Counted from the stretch's first letter, positions 34,817 through 48,369 are shown. The stretch is 64,000 bases of DNA from Myotis daubentonii (GCF_963259705.1 NC_081846.1:93942641-94006640); one strand, 5' to 3'. Notes: generated from the letters alone by a model not told the origin. Numbers and translations: made by a program.

Positions 34817-35319
34817 CTGAAAAGGAATTTAAAAGTTACATTTACACAAACAAGATCATCATAAAGAAGGATAGTTACTACAAAATGAGAAACAGGAGTG
34901 AAGTCAATATACATTAAGTGTGATTGATTTCAAGTTTAGTTTCATTAAAAGGTTGTAACACTACATAACATAGTTGAAAGATAAAAATCAGTGAAAAGAA
35001 ACCACAATTTAAGGACTGACTCAAATGGTTAAGCACAAAGTATTACTTTAAGAATAGCTGAATTATAAGAGACGAACAGTAAAAATTGATTACTTCTAAG
35101 TTCTTAGGGAAATGAAATATAGTTTTCTAGTGCTGAAGATGCTTAAGATAAAACCCTTCGTCAAGAATGGAAGTCATTGATTAAGCTTCAATGAGGCATA
35201 ATTAAAATATTCACCCTTGCAATCCTGACATCCTATTTCAAAAGCATGAAAGACCCCTGACACCTGGCCAGGCATTCGTCGCCGCGGAGACAGGCCGCGG
35301 GCCAGCCCGCACAGACCTA

Positions 35320-36450
<1,131 letters not shown>

Positions 36451-36459
36451 GTTACTTTT

Positions 36460-36676
36460 ATTTACTTATTTAATTTATTTTTATTGTTTCAAAGAGGAAG
36501 GGAGAGGGAGAGAGAAAAACATCAATGACGACAGAATCATCGATCAGGTGCCTCCTGCTCACCCCACCCTGGGGATCGAGCTCACAATCCGGGCATGTAC
36601 CCTAAGCGGGAATCTAACTGTGACTTCCTGGTTCATAGGTCAATGCTCAACCATTGAGCCACACCGACTGGGCCCT
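36460..36676 (-). mobile_element. Ves-type SINE, reverse
   Basis: 3' part TTTATTTTTATTGTTTCAAA, 5' part GAGCCACACCGACTGGGCC. Duplication AGTTACTTT. Confidence 0.88.
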
Positions 36677-36910
36677 AGTTACTTTCAATGGTATCAGAAA
36701 CCAAGATCCAGGGGCTAGGTTCATTTATTTGTCATTCTCTATTTTCCCCTTTATTTATCATTTTAAAACTCAATCTTTTCTTCTGGAATTATAAGTCTTG
36801 TTTCTGTCTTATGTAAATTATTTCTATTCTCATTTTTAGCTTTACCTATAAACTACCAGTTTTTAAATAAGCAATGTATTTTGACTTATCCAATTTTGAA
36901 ACTGTTATTT

Positions 36911-37110
36911 TTAAAAAATATTGTTATTGATTTTGAATGAGAGGCAGGGAGAGGGAGAAAGAAAAACATCGATGTGAGAGCAGAACACGGATTGGCTGCC
37001 TCCAGCATGCCCTCCGAGCCTGCAACCCGGGCATGTGCCCTGACCAGGAATTGAACCAGCGACCCTTTGGTGCACTGGGCAACAATCAACTGAGCCTCAG
37101 TGGCCAGGGC
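36911..37110 (-). mobile_element. Ves-type SINE, reverse
   Basis: TTGTTATTGATTTTGAATGA to CCTCAGTGGCCAGGGC; older subfamily. Confidence 0.85.
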
Positions 37111-37187
37111 TGCTTTGTTCTTTTTAAGTCTCCTATAACCATAACCACATATTTTTTTAAGTGGGGGGAAATGATGAAAGGTCTTTT

Positions 37188-37253
37188 AAATATTTTCTTT
37201 TTATTGATTTTAGAGAGAGGAGAGAGGGAGAGAGAAACATCGATCAGTTGGAG
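37188..37253 (-). mobile_element. Ves SINE 3' fragment
   Basis: Only the tail half (TTTTTATTGATTTTAGAGAG to ACATCGATCAGTTGG) remains before the Helitron fusion. Confidence 0.75.
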
Positions 37254-37322
37254 GTCCACTGATCCCCACAGGACAGGCTGAGGGACCCCACTGGTGCACC
37301 AATCTGTGCACCAGGCCTCTAG
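37254..37322 (+). mobile_element. Helitron 3' end fused to a Ves SINE tail
   Basis: The Ves sequence at 37188-37253 (reverse) breaks at AACATCGATCAGTTGG and continues as a Helitron 3' end (GGCTGAGGGACCCCACTGG to CACCAGGCCTCTAG). The Helitron 5' part is missing. Confidence 0.7.
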
Positions 37323-37934
37323 TATTTTATATTTTTAAAAATCCTTTTCTTCTTCTTCTTCTTTTTTTAATGGCCTCTAAGGAGAGTGAGTAGTGGAGAA
37401 AAGCTACATTATAGACGGGAGAGAATGCATACTGTCCAGTCCCACTGTGAACTTCCGTACTTGTCTCTGTTCTCCCAGGAAACCCCAGCCTGGTGGTGGT
37501 GGCTCTCCGAAGCTCTGCCAGTACCAGATGCCCTCCCAGTGAGCCACAGGCCTGAGGGAGGCACACACCAGCAGTCCGGCAGAACAGCACTGTCTACCCT
37601 GTTCAACATCTCCCTGTTCATCACGCAAAAAGGACTCTGTCAAAAAAAAAAAAAAAGCCACTGTCTCTAAAATATTTAGCCAGGGAAGGGCAAAAACAAG
37701 CCAGATTCTACTGGCCACAGCAGGGAGGCTCAGTCCCAGGCATACCCCAGACAGGCAGAGCTAACTACAGGGAGGAATCACCACTGTGGCATCAATGCCC
37801 ATCCATACGAAGGGCTGAATGAAAAATGTGTAACCAGGTTCCAAATATAGACTCCTACGTTTTCACTTTACTTTGGATACCTTAAAAGCAAACTATGAAG
37901 GAGATTTTTCAAACAAATATAAAAGCAAGTAGAA

Positions 37935-39508
37935 TAGAGAAACCAAGATGGCGACATAGGTAAAGACTGGAGTTTGCTGCCTCGCACAACCACTTCAAAA
38001 ATACAACTAAAAGATGGAACGGACATCATCCAGAACCACAGGAAGGCTGCCTGAGTGGACATTCTACAACTAGAAGGAAAGAGAAAAGCACACCGAGACT
38101 CAGAGGAGGCGCAGTGCTGAAGTAAAATACTAAGGTGCGGAGGTGCATGCGGAGAGGGCTGGCGGCTGAGGGCACAGTTGTCGTTTTCAATCGAGAGGGA
38201 GTCTCAGGCTCTGAGCTCCAGTTCTGGGCGAGTCTCTAGGGACCCAGACTCATACGGGAGAAGTGGGACTGTCTGGCATCAGTCGGAACTCGAGGGCAGC
38301 TTTCTCTTGGAGGGGCTTGCAGCCTGTTGATCCCGTGGGACCCACCCTGCCCAAGCCCTGCAGGGAGGCTTTTGCTGGACAGCCTCAGGCAAAGGCTAGA
38401 TTAGCACCTCCCTAGAGATCCAGGAGCCAGGAACCCAGAGGACAGAGTGGGACCATCCAGTTTGCAGCTCCGTGGAACTATAAAGTACACACTCAGGGGG
38501 GAGACTCAGTGAGCACCAAAGCCCCATTGAAGCAAGTCTTGCCCCGGAGGGGTGTCTCCAGCACAGAAGTTCTCCCACTACAGACACAGCTGATTCTCAC
38601 AGCCAATTGGCCTGGAGGTCAATTCCTCCCAGTGATACCTACAACAATCAAGGCTTAACTACAACAAGACTGTGCACAAAGCCCACAAGGGGGTGCACCA
38701 AGAGTGTCCTCCTCAGGTAATTGGGGAGGCTGAACCACTGGGCCCTAGAGGACACTGAAAGAAATAGACTTACAAGTCCAGGAAGTGCAGAGAACCCCAA
38801 ACAAAAGGAATCCAAAGAGGACCACACCAAGACACATCAGAATTAAAATGCCAAGGGCAAAAGACAAAGAGAGAATCTTAAAAGCAGCAAGAGAAAGAAA
38901 CTCAGTTACCTACAAGGGAGTACCCATAGGACTGTCAGCTGACTTCTCAACAGAAACTTTGCAGGCCAGAAGGGGGTGGCAAGAAATATTCAAAGTGATG
39001 AATGCCAAGAACCTACAACCAAGATTACTTTATCCAGCAAAGCTATCATTCAGAATTGAAGGTCAGATAAAGAGCTTCACAGATAAGAAAAAGCTAAAGG
39101 AGTTCATCACCACCAAACCAGTATTATATGAAATACTGAAAGGTATCCTTTAAGAAGAGGAAGAAGAAGAAGAAGGTAAAGATACAAATTATGAACAACA
39201 AATACACATCTATCAACAAGTGATCCTGAAAATCAAATGAATAGTCTGATGAACAGAATGAACTGGTGATTATAATAGAATCAGGGGCATAGAAAGGGAG
39301 TGGACTGACTATTCTTGGGGGGAAAAGGGGTGAGGGGGATGCGGGAAGAGACTGGACAAAAATCGTGCACCTATGGATGAGGACAGTGGGTGGGGTGTGA
39401 GGGAGGAGGGTAGGGTGGGAACTGGGTGGAGGGGAGTTATGGGGGGAAAAAAGAAGAACAACTGTAATAATCTGAACAATAAAGCTTTAATAAAAAAAAA
39501 AAAGAAGA
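37935..39508 (+). mobile_element. HAL1-like element (L1 5' UTR, ORF1 tail, 3' UTR, no ORF2)
   Basis: The element starts with a 5' UTR (AAGATGGCGACATAG near 37945) of about 800 bp. This passes into the C-terminal part of ORF1 (38785-39153, ending AVLYEILKGIL-like) and then directly into a G-rich 3' UTR, AATAAAGC and an A-tail at about 39490-39508. ORF2 is missing. Half-L1 elements of this design depend on L1 enzymes. Located in the MAP3K2 intron, sense opposite to the gene. Confidence 0.75.
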
Positions 39509-41024
39509 AAAAAAAAAGCAGGTAGAATAGTATATGTATCCATGCCCCAGCCCCACCTATGCTGCCAGCCTCTCTCTCTTCCCTCCTCATATTATTTGAA
39601 ACAAAGGCAAGACTTCATGATCGATAGTTCATTAGCTTTAAAAGATAATGGCTCTTATTACACCAAACAGGATGGACAATACCTCCTTAATAATGTTAAA
39701 TATATACTCAGTGGTTTTTACATTTTTATAAAAAATGGAATCCAAATAAGGTCCATACATTGAGACTCAATGATTCATATTTTAAGCCTTTACTGATCTA
39801 AAGGTCTCTGTGATCTTTTCCATGGCACCTTAGGAGGAACCTGAATTGTCCGCCCGTGGCTTTCCTAGTGACTAGGTCTTTGGACTCCATCCCAAGGCAT
39901 CCTATTGGCCATGTTCGTCTGCTGAAATGTATACTCTACAATTCTAATATTTGGTAGCTGAATCTAAAGGCTTGATCAGACTCAGATTATTATTATTACT
40001 TTTTGCAAAACTACTTCATAGATATGATGATGTAATCTAAAGATAGGAAGTATGTCATGCTCAACTGTCTCTGTTTTAGATGTCAGCACCTGTTAATCTT
40101 TAATGCTTATACCTATTAATTCATTAGTGGTTGTAAAATGGCACTATTCCATAATTCCTTCTTCATTTGTTAGTCAAAATATTGCTATAAAGACAAGTTC
40201 TCTTTCAACCACTATGTGGTCCTCAATGGTACAGTCAGTAAAAGAAAGGCAGAATAAAGGTTGCCTAGCAACAATGATCAATTCGTTTTTATCCTAGGTT
40301 TCATTAAAAAGTCATCAACTATCATTCTTTTTCTCTCACAGTTTAAAAATTTCTCACCATAAAGTTTGGGAAATATAGAAAAAGTAAAAACTGTGTCAAA
40401 GAAAACAACTATCACTCATCCTGCCATTTGGAAGTAACCACTGTCAATCATATGAACACTTTTCTTCTAGGCCATACTCTTACTTTACAGACGGTATTGC
40501 ATCTCTAACTTACACCTTACTTTCCTCCTATCCCTGTATTTGTCCTATCAGGATTTTAAGTCAGCTTGCTTCCAGCCTCATCACTCCTGGTAAGGCCCAT
40601 CTGGGGTAGCTCCCCTTGGTCCCTGTACCTCGTCTCACTATGAGCGCTAAAGAGAAACCAGCTGGAATAGAGATCATTCCTAAAAGAATAATTCCCCAGT
40701 GTGGTTCTTCAAGCTATCAGCTGTCCTTGACACCTGAGGCCTGCCTAAGCTGGGCAGATCTTGACATGAAAGACAGACTCCTCTCTCCTCAGGTCATGAG
40801 CCACACCCTCCTTCTCTTGTATGCTTCATTCTGGTGCGATGGTCTGGCTCAATGTTCGGTAGCAGAGTCCACTATATCACTAGACACTGGTTAGCAGCGC
40901 TCTCTTTAGCCTGAATATGGCCACATTCGGGATGTGGCTCACCACAGGAAGGCAGTAAATACCTGGGTAGCTCAACCCCTCAGTAAGACCAATAAAAAAT
41001 GCATTTTTTATTTTTATTCATATA
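39509..41024. other. MAP3K2 intron, no recognised feature
   Basis: Unique-looking AT-rich sequence between the HAL1-like element and the tandem Helitrons. I see no exon with matching phase and no clear repeat. Confidence 0.6.
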
Positions 41025-41206
41025 CTAGAGGCCTTAGGCACGAAATCTGTGCAAGAGTAGGCCTTCCTTTCCCTGGCTGCCGGCACTAGCCTCCCTCTAG
41101 CACTCGGGACCTGGGCTTCCCTCCGGCCACTGGCCCCGGCTTCATCCGGAAGGTCGTCAGAAGGAAGTCTGGTCTAATTAGCATATTGCGCTTTTATTAT
41201 TATAGA
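41025..41206 (-). mobile_element. Helitron, reverse, first of a tandem pair
   Basis: A 182-bp element: 3' CTAG at 41025-41028 and 5' TC at 41205-41206 (reverse of TCTATAATAATAAAAGCGC). Its 5' end abuts the next Helitron's 3' CTAG with no spacer. Confidence 0.88.
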
Positions 41207-41806
41207 CTAGAGGCCTGGTGCAAGAAATTCGTGCACGAGGTGGGGCGGGGGAGGGGGAGGGTGTCCCTCAGCCCGACCTGCACCCTCTCCAATCAGGGAC
41301 ATACCTCTCACAATCCGGGACCATTGGCTCCTAACCGCTCTCCTGCCTGCCTGCCTTATTGCCCCTAACTGCCCCCCCTCTGCCTGCCTGGTCGCCCCCA
41401 ACTGCCTCCTTCTGCCAGCCTGGTCACCCCTAACTGCCCCCCCGCCCCCGCTGGCCTGGTCACCCCTTACTGCCCTCCCTGCCGGCCTGGTCACCCCCAA
41501 CTGCCCCCCCCCCCCCCCCCCGCTGGCTTGGTCGCCCCATGCAGCCTGCTGTTCAGTCATTTGGTCGTCCCTCACTAAACCCCCTGCCAGCCTGGACGAC
41601 CCACACAGCCTGCTGTTCAGTCGTTTGGTCATGCCTCAATAAACCCCCTGCCAGCCTGGTCGACCCACACAGCCTGCTGTTCAGTTGTTTGGTGATCCCT
41701 CACTAACCCACCTGCCGGCCTTGTTGCCCCAGGCAGCCTGCTGGTCATTACTGTTACTGTGACGGCGTCCTGGACAATTTGCATATTCCTCTATTATTAG
41801 TATAGA
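41207..41806 (-). mobile_element. Helitron, reverse, second of a tandem pair, with internal repeats
   Basis: A 600-bp element: 3' CTAG at 41207-41210, 5' TC at 41805-41806. The inside has short tandem units (CTGCCGGCCTGGTCACCCC variants) and three copies of a unit of about 65 bp with CAGCCTGCTGTTCAGT, plus a C-run at 41504-41521. No captured gene is recognised. Confidence 0.88.
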
Positions 41807-42164
41807 TTGGTTGACTTAATAGTCATCTTTTAATTTGCGGTCACAACCCAATTTTTCTAGAACCAAGATTCAGTTTTTATAGACTCACACCTGCAGATAT
41901 GCTTTGCAGTACAGAATTTAAGCACTCTCAAATTTTACATATCTCCTCCACTCACTTTTATCTCTCACTTCATGCATTTACCTTACATACCTAATCCCTG
42001 AAAACAGCTGAATTTTAAAAATAGCTTAACTGAGTTGAAGTTCATCCGAGCTCAATCTCAGGCTCCCTTCCTCCTTCTTATTTCCTCCCTAGATAATAAC
42101 ACCCACTCCAAAGGCTTAAATTAATATGATCTCAACATGAAGTATATCATCACCATAGCTATCT

Positions 42165-42345
42165 GAACGCTTTCTAGACACCAGACACGGTTTTAAGCAT
42201 ATTATATGTGTTATCTCATTTAATCCTTACAGGAACCTTATGAGTTGGACATTATCACCCTCGCTAAACATGAGGCATAGAGGGACTGTGCGTGTTTGCA
42301 AGGTCACGTGATTAATCACGGATAAAGCCTGAATTTGAACAAAGC
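42165..42345 (+). mobile_element. MIR SINE
   Basis: GTTATCTCATTTAATCCTTA, then CAGGAACCTTATGAGTTGG and AGGTCACGTGATTAATCACG follow the MIR core in order. An ancient mammal-wide SINE. Confidence 0.8.
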
Positions 42346-42631
42346 CATCAATCTAGTGCCAGAGACTTCTCCGAGCCATTATATTCTAATGCCTATGCCC
42401 TAACATGAAACATGGTCACTCTTTATGGTCATTTGAACTTTACTAATTCTGTGAAGCCCGTAAGGGAGCGGCCTACCGTGGAGACCTGGACACCAGAACT
42501 TGCCGGAATATGACTGAGTCCTACAGTATTTTAAAGGCAGCTGTACTGATTTAAACGTTAAATTTCTTAAGCGTATTACTCTTCTTATTCACACACAAAG
42601 AAAACTGTGTATTTAAAATGAAAAGACCTCA

Positions 42632-42769
<138 letters not shown>

Positions 42770-43638
42770 CTAAATGAAAACAAAAGAAAACTATGGTATG
42801 GTTTGAAATGAACCACTATATTACATCTCTATTTTTTAAAGAATCCTAGCTGAGTGGGAAAGCATGGGAATTCTCAGGAAGAGCGTATATGCCATCTCAT
42901 TTACATACAATTCAATTATATACTAGTATTCCCTGACAAGAGCTGTGGAAGAGCATGGGTCACCACTAAAGGAAGCCTTTACAACAATTCTTGATCCTTG
43001 TTTGTATTACTATCTTGGTTCTGTCTCATATTCCTTGCAACTGTGTTTCTAAAAATTCTCTTGTACTTTTATATCGTTTTGCCCAGAATATATTCTTGTT
43101 TTTCCTACTTGTTCTTCTATATATGCCCTATTTAATTATTTATTTTTTTCTTTCTCTGTTTTTAGAAGCATTTTATTGTTATTATTATTATTTTATTTAG
43201 AAGCGTTTTATTGATATCTGCCAATTTATTTCTCAGGAGAATGGCTATGATTAGAAAATCAGAACACATTACATTTTCAAGTTTTTCCTTTAAATACTCA
43301 ACATGCTAGATCAAAACATGAGAAAACATATTAAAGAGAAATTTCAAATTGTCCTAAGTGTTTTTAACGCAGGACGAGGTGCCATCTTGGAGAATGCTGA
43401 GTCAGTCTGAGGTGAGACAGACATGTGAATTTTACAAAAGCTGCCCTACTGGTTCTAATGTGCAAATCTGATGAATAACAAACACTTTAAAAGATGGAAA
43501 GAAAATGCTTCCTGAGGGACAGATCTTCTAAGATTTATTGTGCCGACGGCACTAGCGGTCCATTGGTGTAGCTGTTTTATCTTTGTGTACCTTTTTCAGT
43601 AGGAACAACTGGAATGGGTTGGGAAGCACTGTGCCAGC
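42770..43638. other. MAP3K2 intron, no recognised feature
   Basis: AT-rich unique sequence up to the young Ves SINE; only short open frames. Confidence 0.6.
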
Positions 43639-43657
43639 TAAAAATTGCATGTGTGTA

Positions 43658-43868
43658 GCCCTAACCGGTTTGGCTCAGTGGATAGAGCGTCGGCCTGCGG
43701 ACTCAAGGGTCCCAGGTTCGATTCTGGTCAAGGGCATGTACCTTGGTTGAGGGCACATCCCCAGTAGGAGGTGTGCAGGAGGCAGCTGATCGATGTTTCT
43801 CTCTCATCGATGTTTCTGACTTTCTATTTCTCTCCCTTCCTCTCTGTAAAAAATCAATAAAATATATT
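43658..43868 (+). mobile_element. Young Ves SINE, 19-bp duplication
   Basis: Complete copy (GCCCTAACCGGTTTGGCTCA to AATAAAATATATT) with a perfect 19-bp duplication TAAAAATTGCATGTGTGTA on each side (43639-43657 and 43869-43887). Confidence 0.96.
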
Positions 43869-44359
43869 TAAAAATTGCATGTGTGTATGTAAAATTAACA
43901 GAGATTAAAAACGACTGCTAGTCCAGGTACTGAAAATAAAGGTAGTTATAGTTCTAGTCTGAAAGTAGTTGTAGATACACTAAGGAATGGGGTGCTGTGC
44001 TTGAGAAAATGGAAGAAGAGATGACAATTTTGGCAAATCTTGAATCCAGCATGCTTAATTTACTGAGAAAAATTATATAGCATCATTCACAAACTTGGAG
44101 ATTCAGGAAAGTCTAGGAACATGTACGGTATGTCCAACCCATTGATGCCGTGGGCTTACCATATTTACAATTCATTCAGATTGTCAATTAACTATAACTA
44201 ATTTGGTAATGAGCTTTTCCAATTTAAGGAACTGAAATCTATACTTTGATAAGACAGCTGCTTTTATGTGATCTAACACCTCTTCCTGAATAGTCCTGGT
44301 TTATCCTACGATTGCTAACTATATAAAGATTATCCATCTCTATTTGTGATATAAATCAG

Positions 44360-44595
44360 GTTTTTTTTAAACTTTTTTTTTTTTAATATATTTTATTGAT
44401 TTTTTACAGAGAGGAAGGGAGAGAGATAGAGAGTCAGAAACATCGATGGGAGAGAAACATCGACCAGCTGCCTCCTGCACATCTCCTACTGGGGATGTGC
44501 CCGCAACCCAGGTACATGCCCTTGACCGGAATCGAACCTGGGACCCTTGAGTCCGCAGGCCGACGCTCCATCCACTGAGCCAAACCGGTTTCGGC
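44360..44595 (-). mobile_element. Young Ves SINE, reverse
   Basis: Complete reverse copy with long A-tail (T-run) and duplication TATAAATCAG at 44350-44359 and 44596-44605. Confidence 0.95.
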
Positions 44596-45244
44596 TATAA
44601 ATCAGTTTTAACCAATTAATCATTTTAATTAATCGTATCTTCAACAATCTGAGTCTCTATTCACTGGTATTCATAATTATTTCTATCTTAATTTAAATAT
44701 TACACAAACAGTAATGAGAATCTGAATAAAAGAAAAAAGACAAATCACAATCCCAACATAACTCATTTTTCTAAGTTTCTCTGTCCTTGTCCAAATACAG
44801 ATACCTTTAAAGTATCATAATCATTACTTAAAAGCACTTTGTATTATTTTTTTCTTTCTTACGTAAGTACTTCCTTCAACTTTGCCACAATTTTAATTTT
44901 TAACATTATTCTCTTAGACAATGCCATCATAATTTACTTCCACCATGGGCAATGAATTTCCATTTTTTCCATCACAGATCATACTGAATAAATATATGCA
45001 GCTTTTTCCTTCTTTTGGATTACTTCTGTAGAATAAATTTCTGTGAGATGCCCTTGTGAGACTGAGTATGGTTAAGACCACTACTATCAGAATCTGGTCC
45101 AATTTTATGATCCATAAGCTTACCCTGCAACCTTGCACATTCTACATATAATTCTAACAAACTATTCCCTTAAAGACCCATAAATCAAACCTTTTTTCTA
45201 TCATATATGACTTATTAAACTATGAGAATGCATGTATTTTTAAA

Positions 45245-45450
45245 ATAATTTTTTATTGATTTCAGAGAGGAAGGGAGAGGGAGAGAGATAGAAACAGCAA
45301 TGAAGAGAAGCACTGATTGGCTGCCTCCTGCATCCCCCTACTGGGGATTGAGTCCCCAACCCAGGCATGTGCCCTGGCCAGGAGTCAAACCATGACCTAC
45401 TGGTTGATAGGTCGATCAATGCTCAACCACTGAGAGACACTGGCTGGATT
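45245..45450 (-). mobile_element. Ves-type SINE, reverse, with duplication
   Basis: Duplication GCATGTATTTTTAAA at 45230-45244 and 45451-45465. Confidence 0.92.
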
Positions 45451-45971
45451 GCATGTATTTTTAAATGCGTAAACACACCATCTTGAAAATCATTAGTATT
45501 AGAATGTACTCTACATATTATAAAAATAACATAGAGGGATGACTCTATGAATCACGTTTTGCAGCTCCTAATGAAATTATTTACTGAGACAATTATTATC
45601 AAACTGTGTTATAAACATTAGGTGACGGCTGAAAAGGAACTGTGTCTTCAGGAAAAAACAAAACTTGACAATGGAAGAATCAGGGTATCAAGCACCCTAA
45701 CCTAGCCATCAATCTTAGCATCACTAACAATGAAACAACCAAAAACTGTATCTAATGGGATGCAACATGAAGTACACAGCATGATCTATGGCTCATTCTA
45801 ATAAAAAATGTTAAATCTGAATCTAACTTAGACTTTAGATCTAACCTGGAGTTTATAGAAAATAAGGGGATAAGGGAACAAATTGTAAAATGCCATGAGG
45901 TGAGACTGTCAACAGAACAATAGCCTGACAAATCTATGTCACATAAAACTGCTCTGGATTAAAAGAGGAGT

Positions 45972-46127
45972 GCCCGGTCAGCATGGCTCAGTGGTTGAGC
46001 ATCAACCTATGAACCAGGAGATCTCGGTTTGATTCCTGGTCAGGGCACATGCCCAGGTTGTGGGCTTGATCCCCAGTGTGGGGTGTGCAGGAGGCAGCCA
46101 ATCAATGATTCTCTCTCATTATTGACG

Positions 46128-46193
<66 letters not shown>

Positions 46194-46236
46194 CCTCCCT
46201 CTCTGAAATCAATAAAAACTTATTAAAAATAAAAAT
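45972..46236 (+). mobile_element. Ves-type SINE carrying a CT microsatellite
   Basis: Head GCATGGCTCAGTGGTTGAGC. The pyrimidine part has expanded to a CT tract (46131-46190). Duplication AAAGAGGAGT/AAGGAGGAGT. Confidence 0.9.
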
Positions 46237-46429
46237 AAAGGAGGAGTAAGGAATACAGCAGCTAAATGTACTATGTGGTCCTGAACTGGATCCTGGTTTG
46301 TACAAACCAGCTATTATGAATATTTTTAAGGCGCTTAGAGAAATCTCAGTATGGACTATGATGCTTGTAACCTATTTTAGTATGTATTAAAATTTTTAAA
46401 ATGAGTTAAAAATACAAAGATAGATGAAG

Positions 46430-46795
46430 AAGATAGAAAATAAAATTGGAGAGCAATATGCTAAGCGAAATAAGCCAGTCAGAGAAAGATAAATAGGATC
46501 TCACTCATTTGTGGAATATAATGAACGTAAGCTGATGAACAAAAATAGATCCAGAGACAGAGAAGCATCGATCAGACTGTCAAACCTCAGAGGGAAGGTG
46601 GGGGTGGTGGTGGGGGTAAGAGATCAACCAAAGGACTTATATGCATTCATATAAGCATAACCAATGGACACAGTCAACAGGGGGGTGAGGGCATGTGCTG
46701 GGGGTGGGAGCAGCCGAGGAGAGGTCAATGGAGGAAAAAGGAGACATATGTAATACTTTAAACAATAAACAATTTAAATTTAAAAAAATAAAGAA
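46430..46795 (+). mobile_element. L1 3' end fragment
   Basis: This 5'-truncated L1 covers the last ORF2 residues, the G-rich 3' UTR (GGTGGTGGGGGTAAGAGATC near 46605) and a tail near 46790. It lies in a MAP3K2 intron. Confidence 0.8.
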
Positions 46796-46912
46796 AATTA
46801 TTTTACTAATTTAAAACTCTTCCAAAATTTCATTAACTAGGTACAACATTTTATAAATCAAAATGTTTTATTTTTCCTTCCTCAACTAAATCTTTAAATA
46901 AAATGTCTATTT

Positions 46913-47124
46913 TTTTCATATGTTTTTATTGATTTCAGAGGGAGGAAGGGAGAGGGAGAGAGAGATAAAAACATCAATGATAAGAATAATCATTGATCAG
47001 CTACCTCCTGCAAGCCCCCTACTGGGGATCAAGTCCACAATCTGGGCATGTGCCCTGATCAGGAATCCAACCATGATGTCCTGGTTCATGGGTCAATGCT
47101 CAACCACTGAGCAACGCTGGCCGA
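46913..47124 (-). mobile_element. Ves-type SINE 35 bp from a MAP3K2 splice donor
   Basis: Reverse copy (TTTTTATTGATTTCAGAGGG to GCAACGCTGGCCG). Its 5' end is about 35 bp downstream of the exon ending at 47159. Confidence 0.9.
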
Positions 47125-47158
47125 AAGTACGCTATTTTCAAAGGATATACTAACTTAC

Positions 47159-47290
47159 CCCTGGCATATATTCCATAAATATGGAAAGTTTTTTTTCCTG
47201 GAGATCCCTCAAACAGCCATAATATTGAACGATTCGTTCATGTAGTAAATTTTTCAACAACTGAATTTCACACTCAAGTGCATTTACTTC
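47159..47290 (-). CDS. MAP3K2: MAP3K2 exon: kinase N-lobe to hinge (residues ~399-442)
   Basis: The exon encodes [40 protein letters not shown], then YMPG. It contains the alpha-C glutamate region (ALECEIQLL) and the hinge IFMEYMPGG. Both ends are phase 0, with acceptor CTTTCAG and donor GGG/GTAAGT. The human protein has RDPQEKTL here, so two residues differ. A minus-strand Ves SINE begins about 35 bp past the donor. Confidence 0.97.
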
Positions 47291-47634
47291 CTGAAAGACA
47301 GAACTCATTGTTAAATCTTTACAGCATTGTTAGTAAAGGTAAAAAATTAGAATTTCATTGACCATCAAGGTGATTTAATTCTGAAATTTTTACTTCCTAA
47401 GGAATAAACATTTTTAAGTCTGTAAATAATAACTCTTCCTTGAAGGTATGCTAAAGCAACACTAAATCAAAATGTAACTGAGCATTAAAAGAGAAAAATC
47501 CACAGTACAAAGTAGATAAACATATCTAATTATTGATTTATTTTGCAAATAATTTGTGTTAGGAAAAATAAACATTCTATCATGTGTTACATTTATTTTA
47601 TTAAAAACATGTGTTTTCTGTGTGCGAGTCTTAC

Positions 47635-47783
47635 CTTGCTGGTCTCAGGTCTCTCGGGGTCAAACTGAACTTGCTTAACAGCCAACTCTCTTCCTGTATC
47701 GACATCATAACAGAGGTAGACCCTGCCAAAGGCTCCCTGGCCAAGCAGTTTGCCCAATCTCCAGTTTATTGGAGCACGAGGTG
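47635..47783 (-). CDS. MAP3K2: MAP3K2 exon: kinase N-lobe, glycine loop and ATP lysine (residues ~349-398)
   Basis: The exon encodes [40 protein letters not shown], then DPERPETSK. The glycine-rich loop GQGAFG and the ATP-binding lysine of AVKQ (K385 by count) are both present, so the N-lobe looks catalytically competent. The acceptor is TTTTTTAG and the donor is AAG/GTAAGA. Confidence 0.97.
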
Positions 47784-47946
47784 CTAAAAAAGAACACTTT
47801 CTTAAAATGGAATATCTAGATTGCACAAAAACGGTTAAGGACTAAATGAGTATGCTGCATTAGTAACATTCTTGATTGAATATGCTTGGGTGTGAGGAAA
47901 AATCATGGTCATCCAAGTTCATAATGATCATCATGGTTTGGGTTTT

Positions 47947-48102
47947 TAAAACATTTTCTTTATTGATTTTTAGAGAGAGAGAGAAATGTCGATTGGCCAC
48001 CTCCTGCACACCCCTACCTGGGAATGTGTCTTGACCGGGAATTGAATCAACGACCTTTCCGTGCACAGAACACTCAACCAACTGAACCACACAGGCCAGC
48101 GC
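47947..48102 (-). mobile_element. Ves-type SINE fragment, reverse
   Basis: TTTCTTTATTGATTTTTAGAG to CACACAGGCCAGC, shortened in the middle. Confidence 0.82.
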
Positions 48103-48369
48103 ATGATCGCCAGCTTTGAAAAACTGCCTCTTCAGTCAATTTTCTAAGAATTCTAAACCCAAACAACGTTCATAATCCCATAACTCATTTTTTCCAATGC
48201 AATGAGATTATTTTCTTTCTTGGTTATACATGTAATAGTATTATTTCACTCAATCTAAGATGCCACTGCTTGTAAGACAGACTACTTATGATCTTTACTG
48301 CAGCAATATTTAGTCAGTTTTCCATCTGCCTATGATATAGAAAGCTGGAAAGAGCCCTACTCTAATTCT

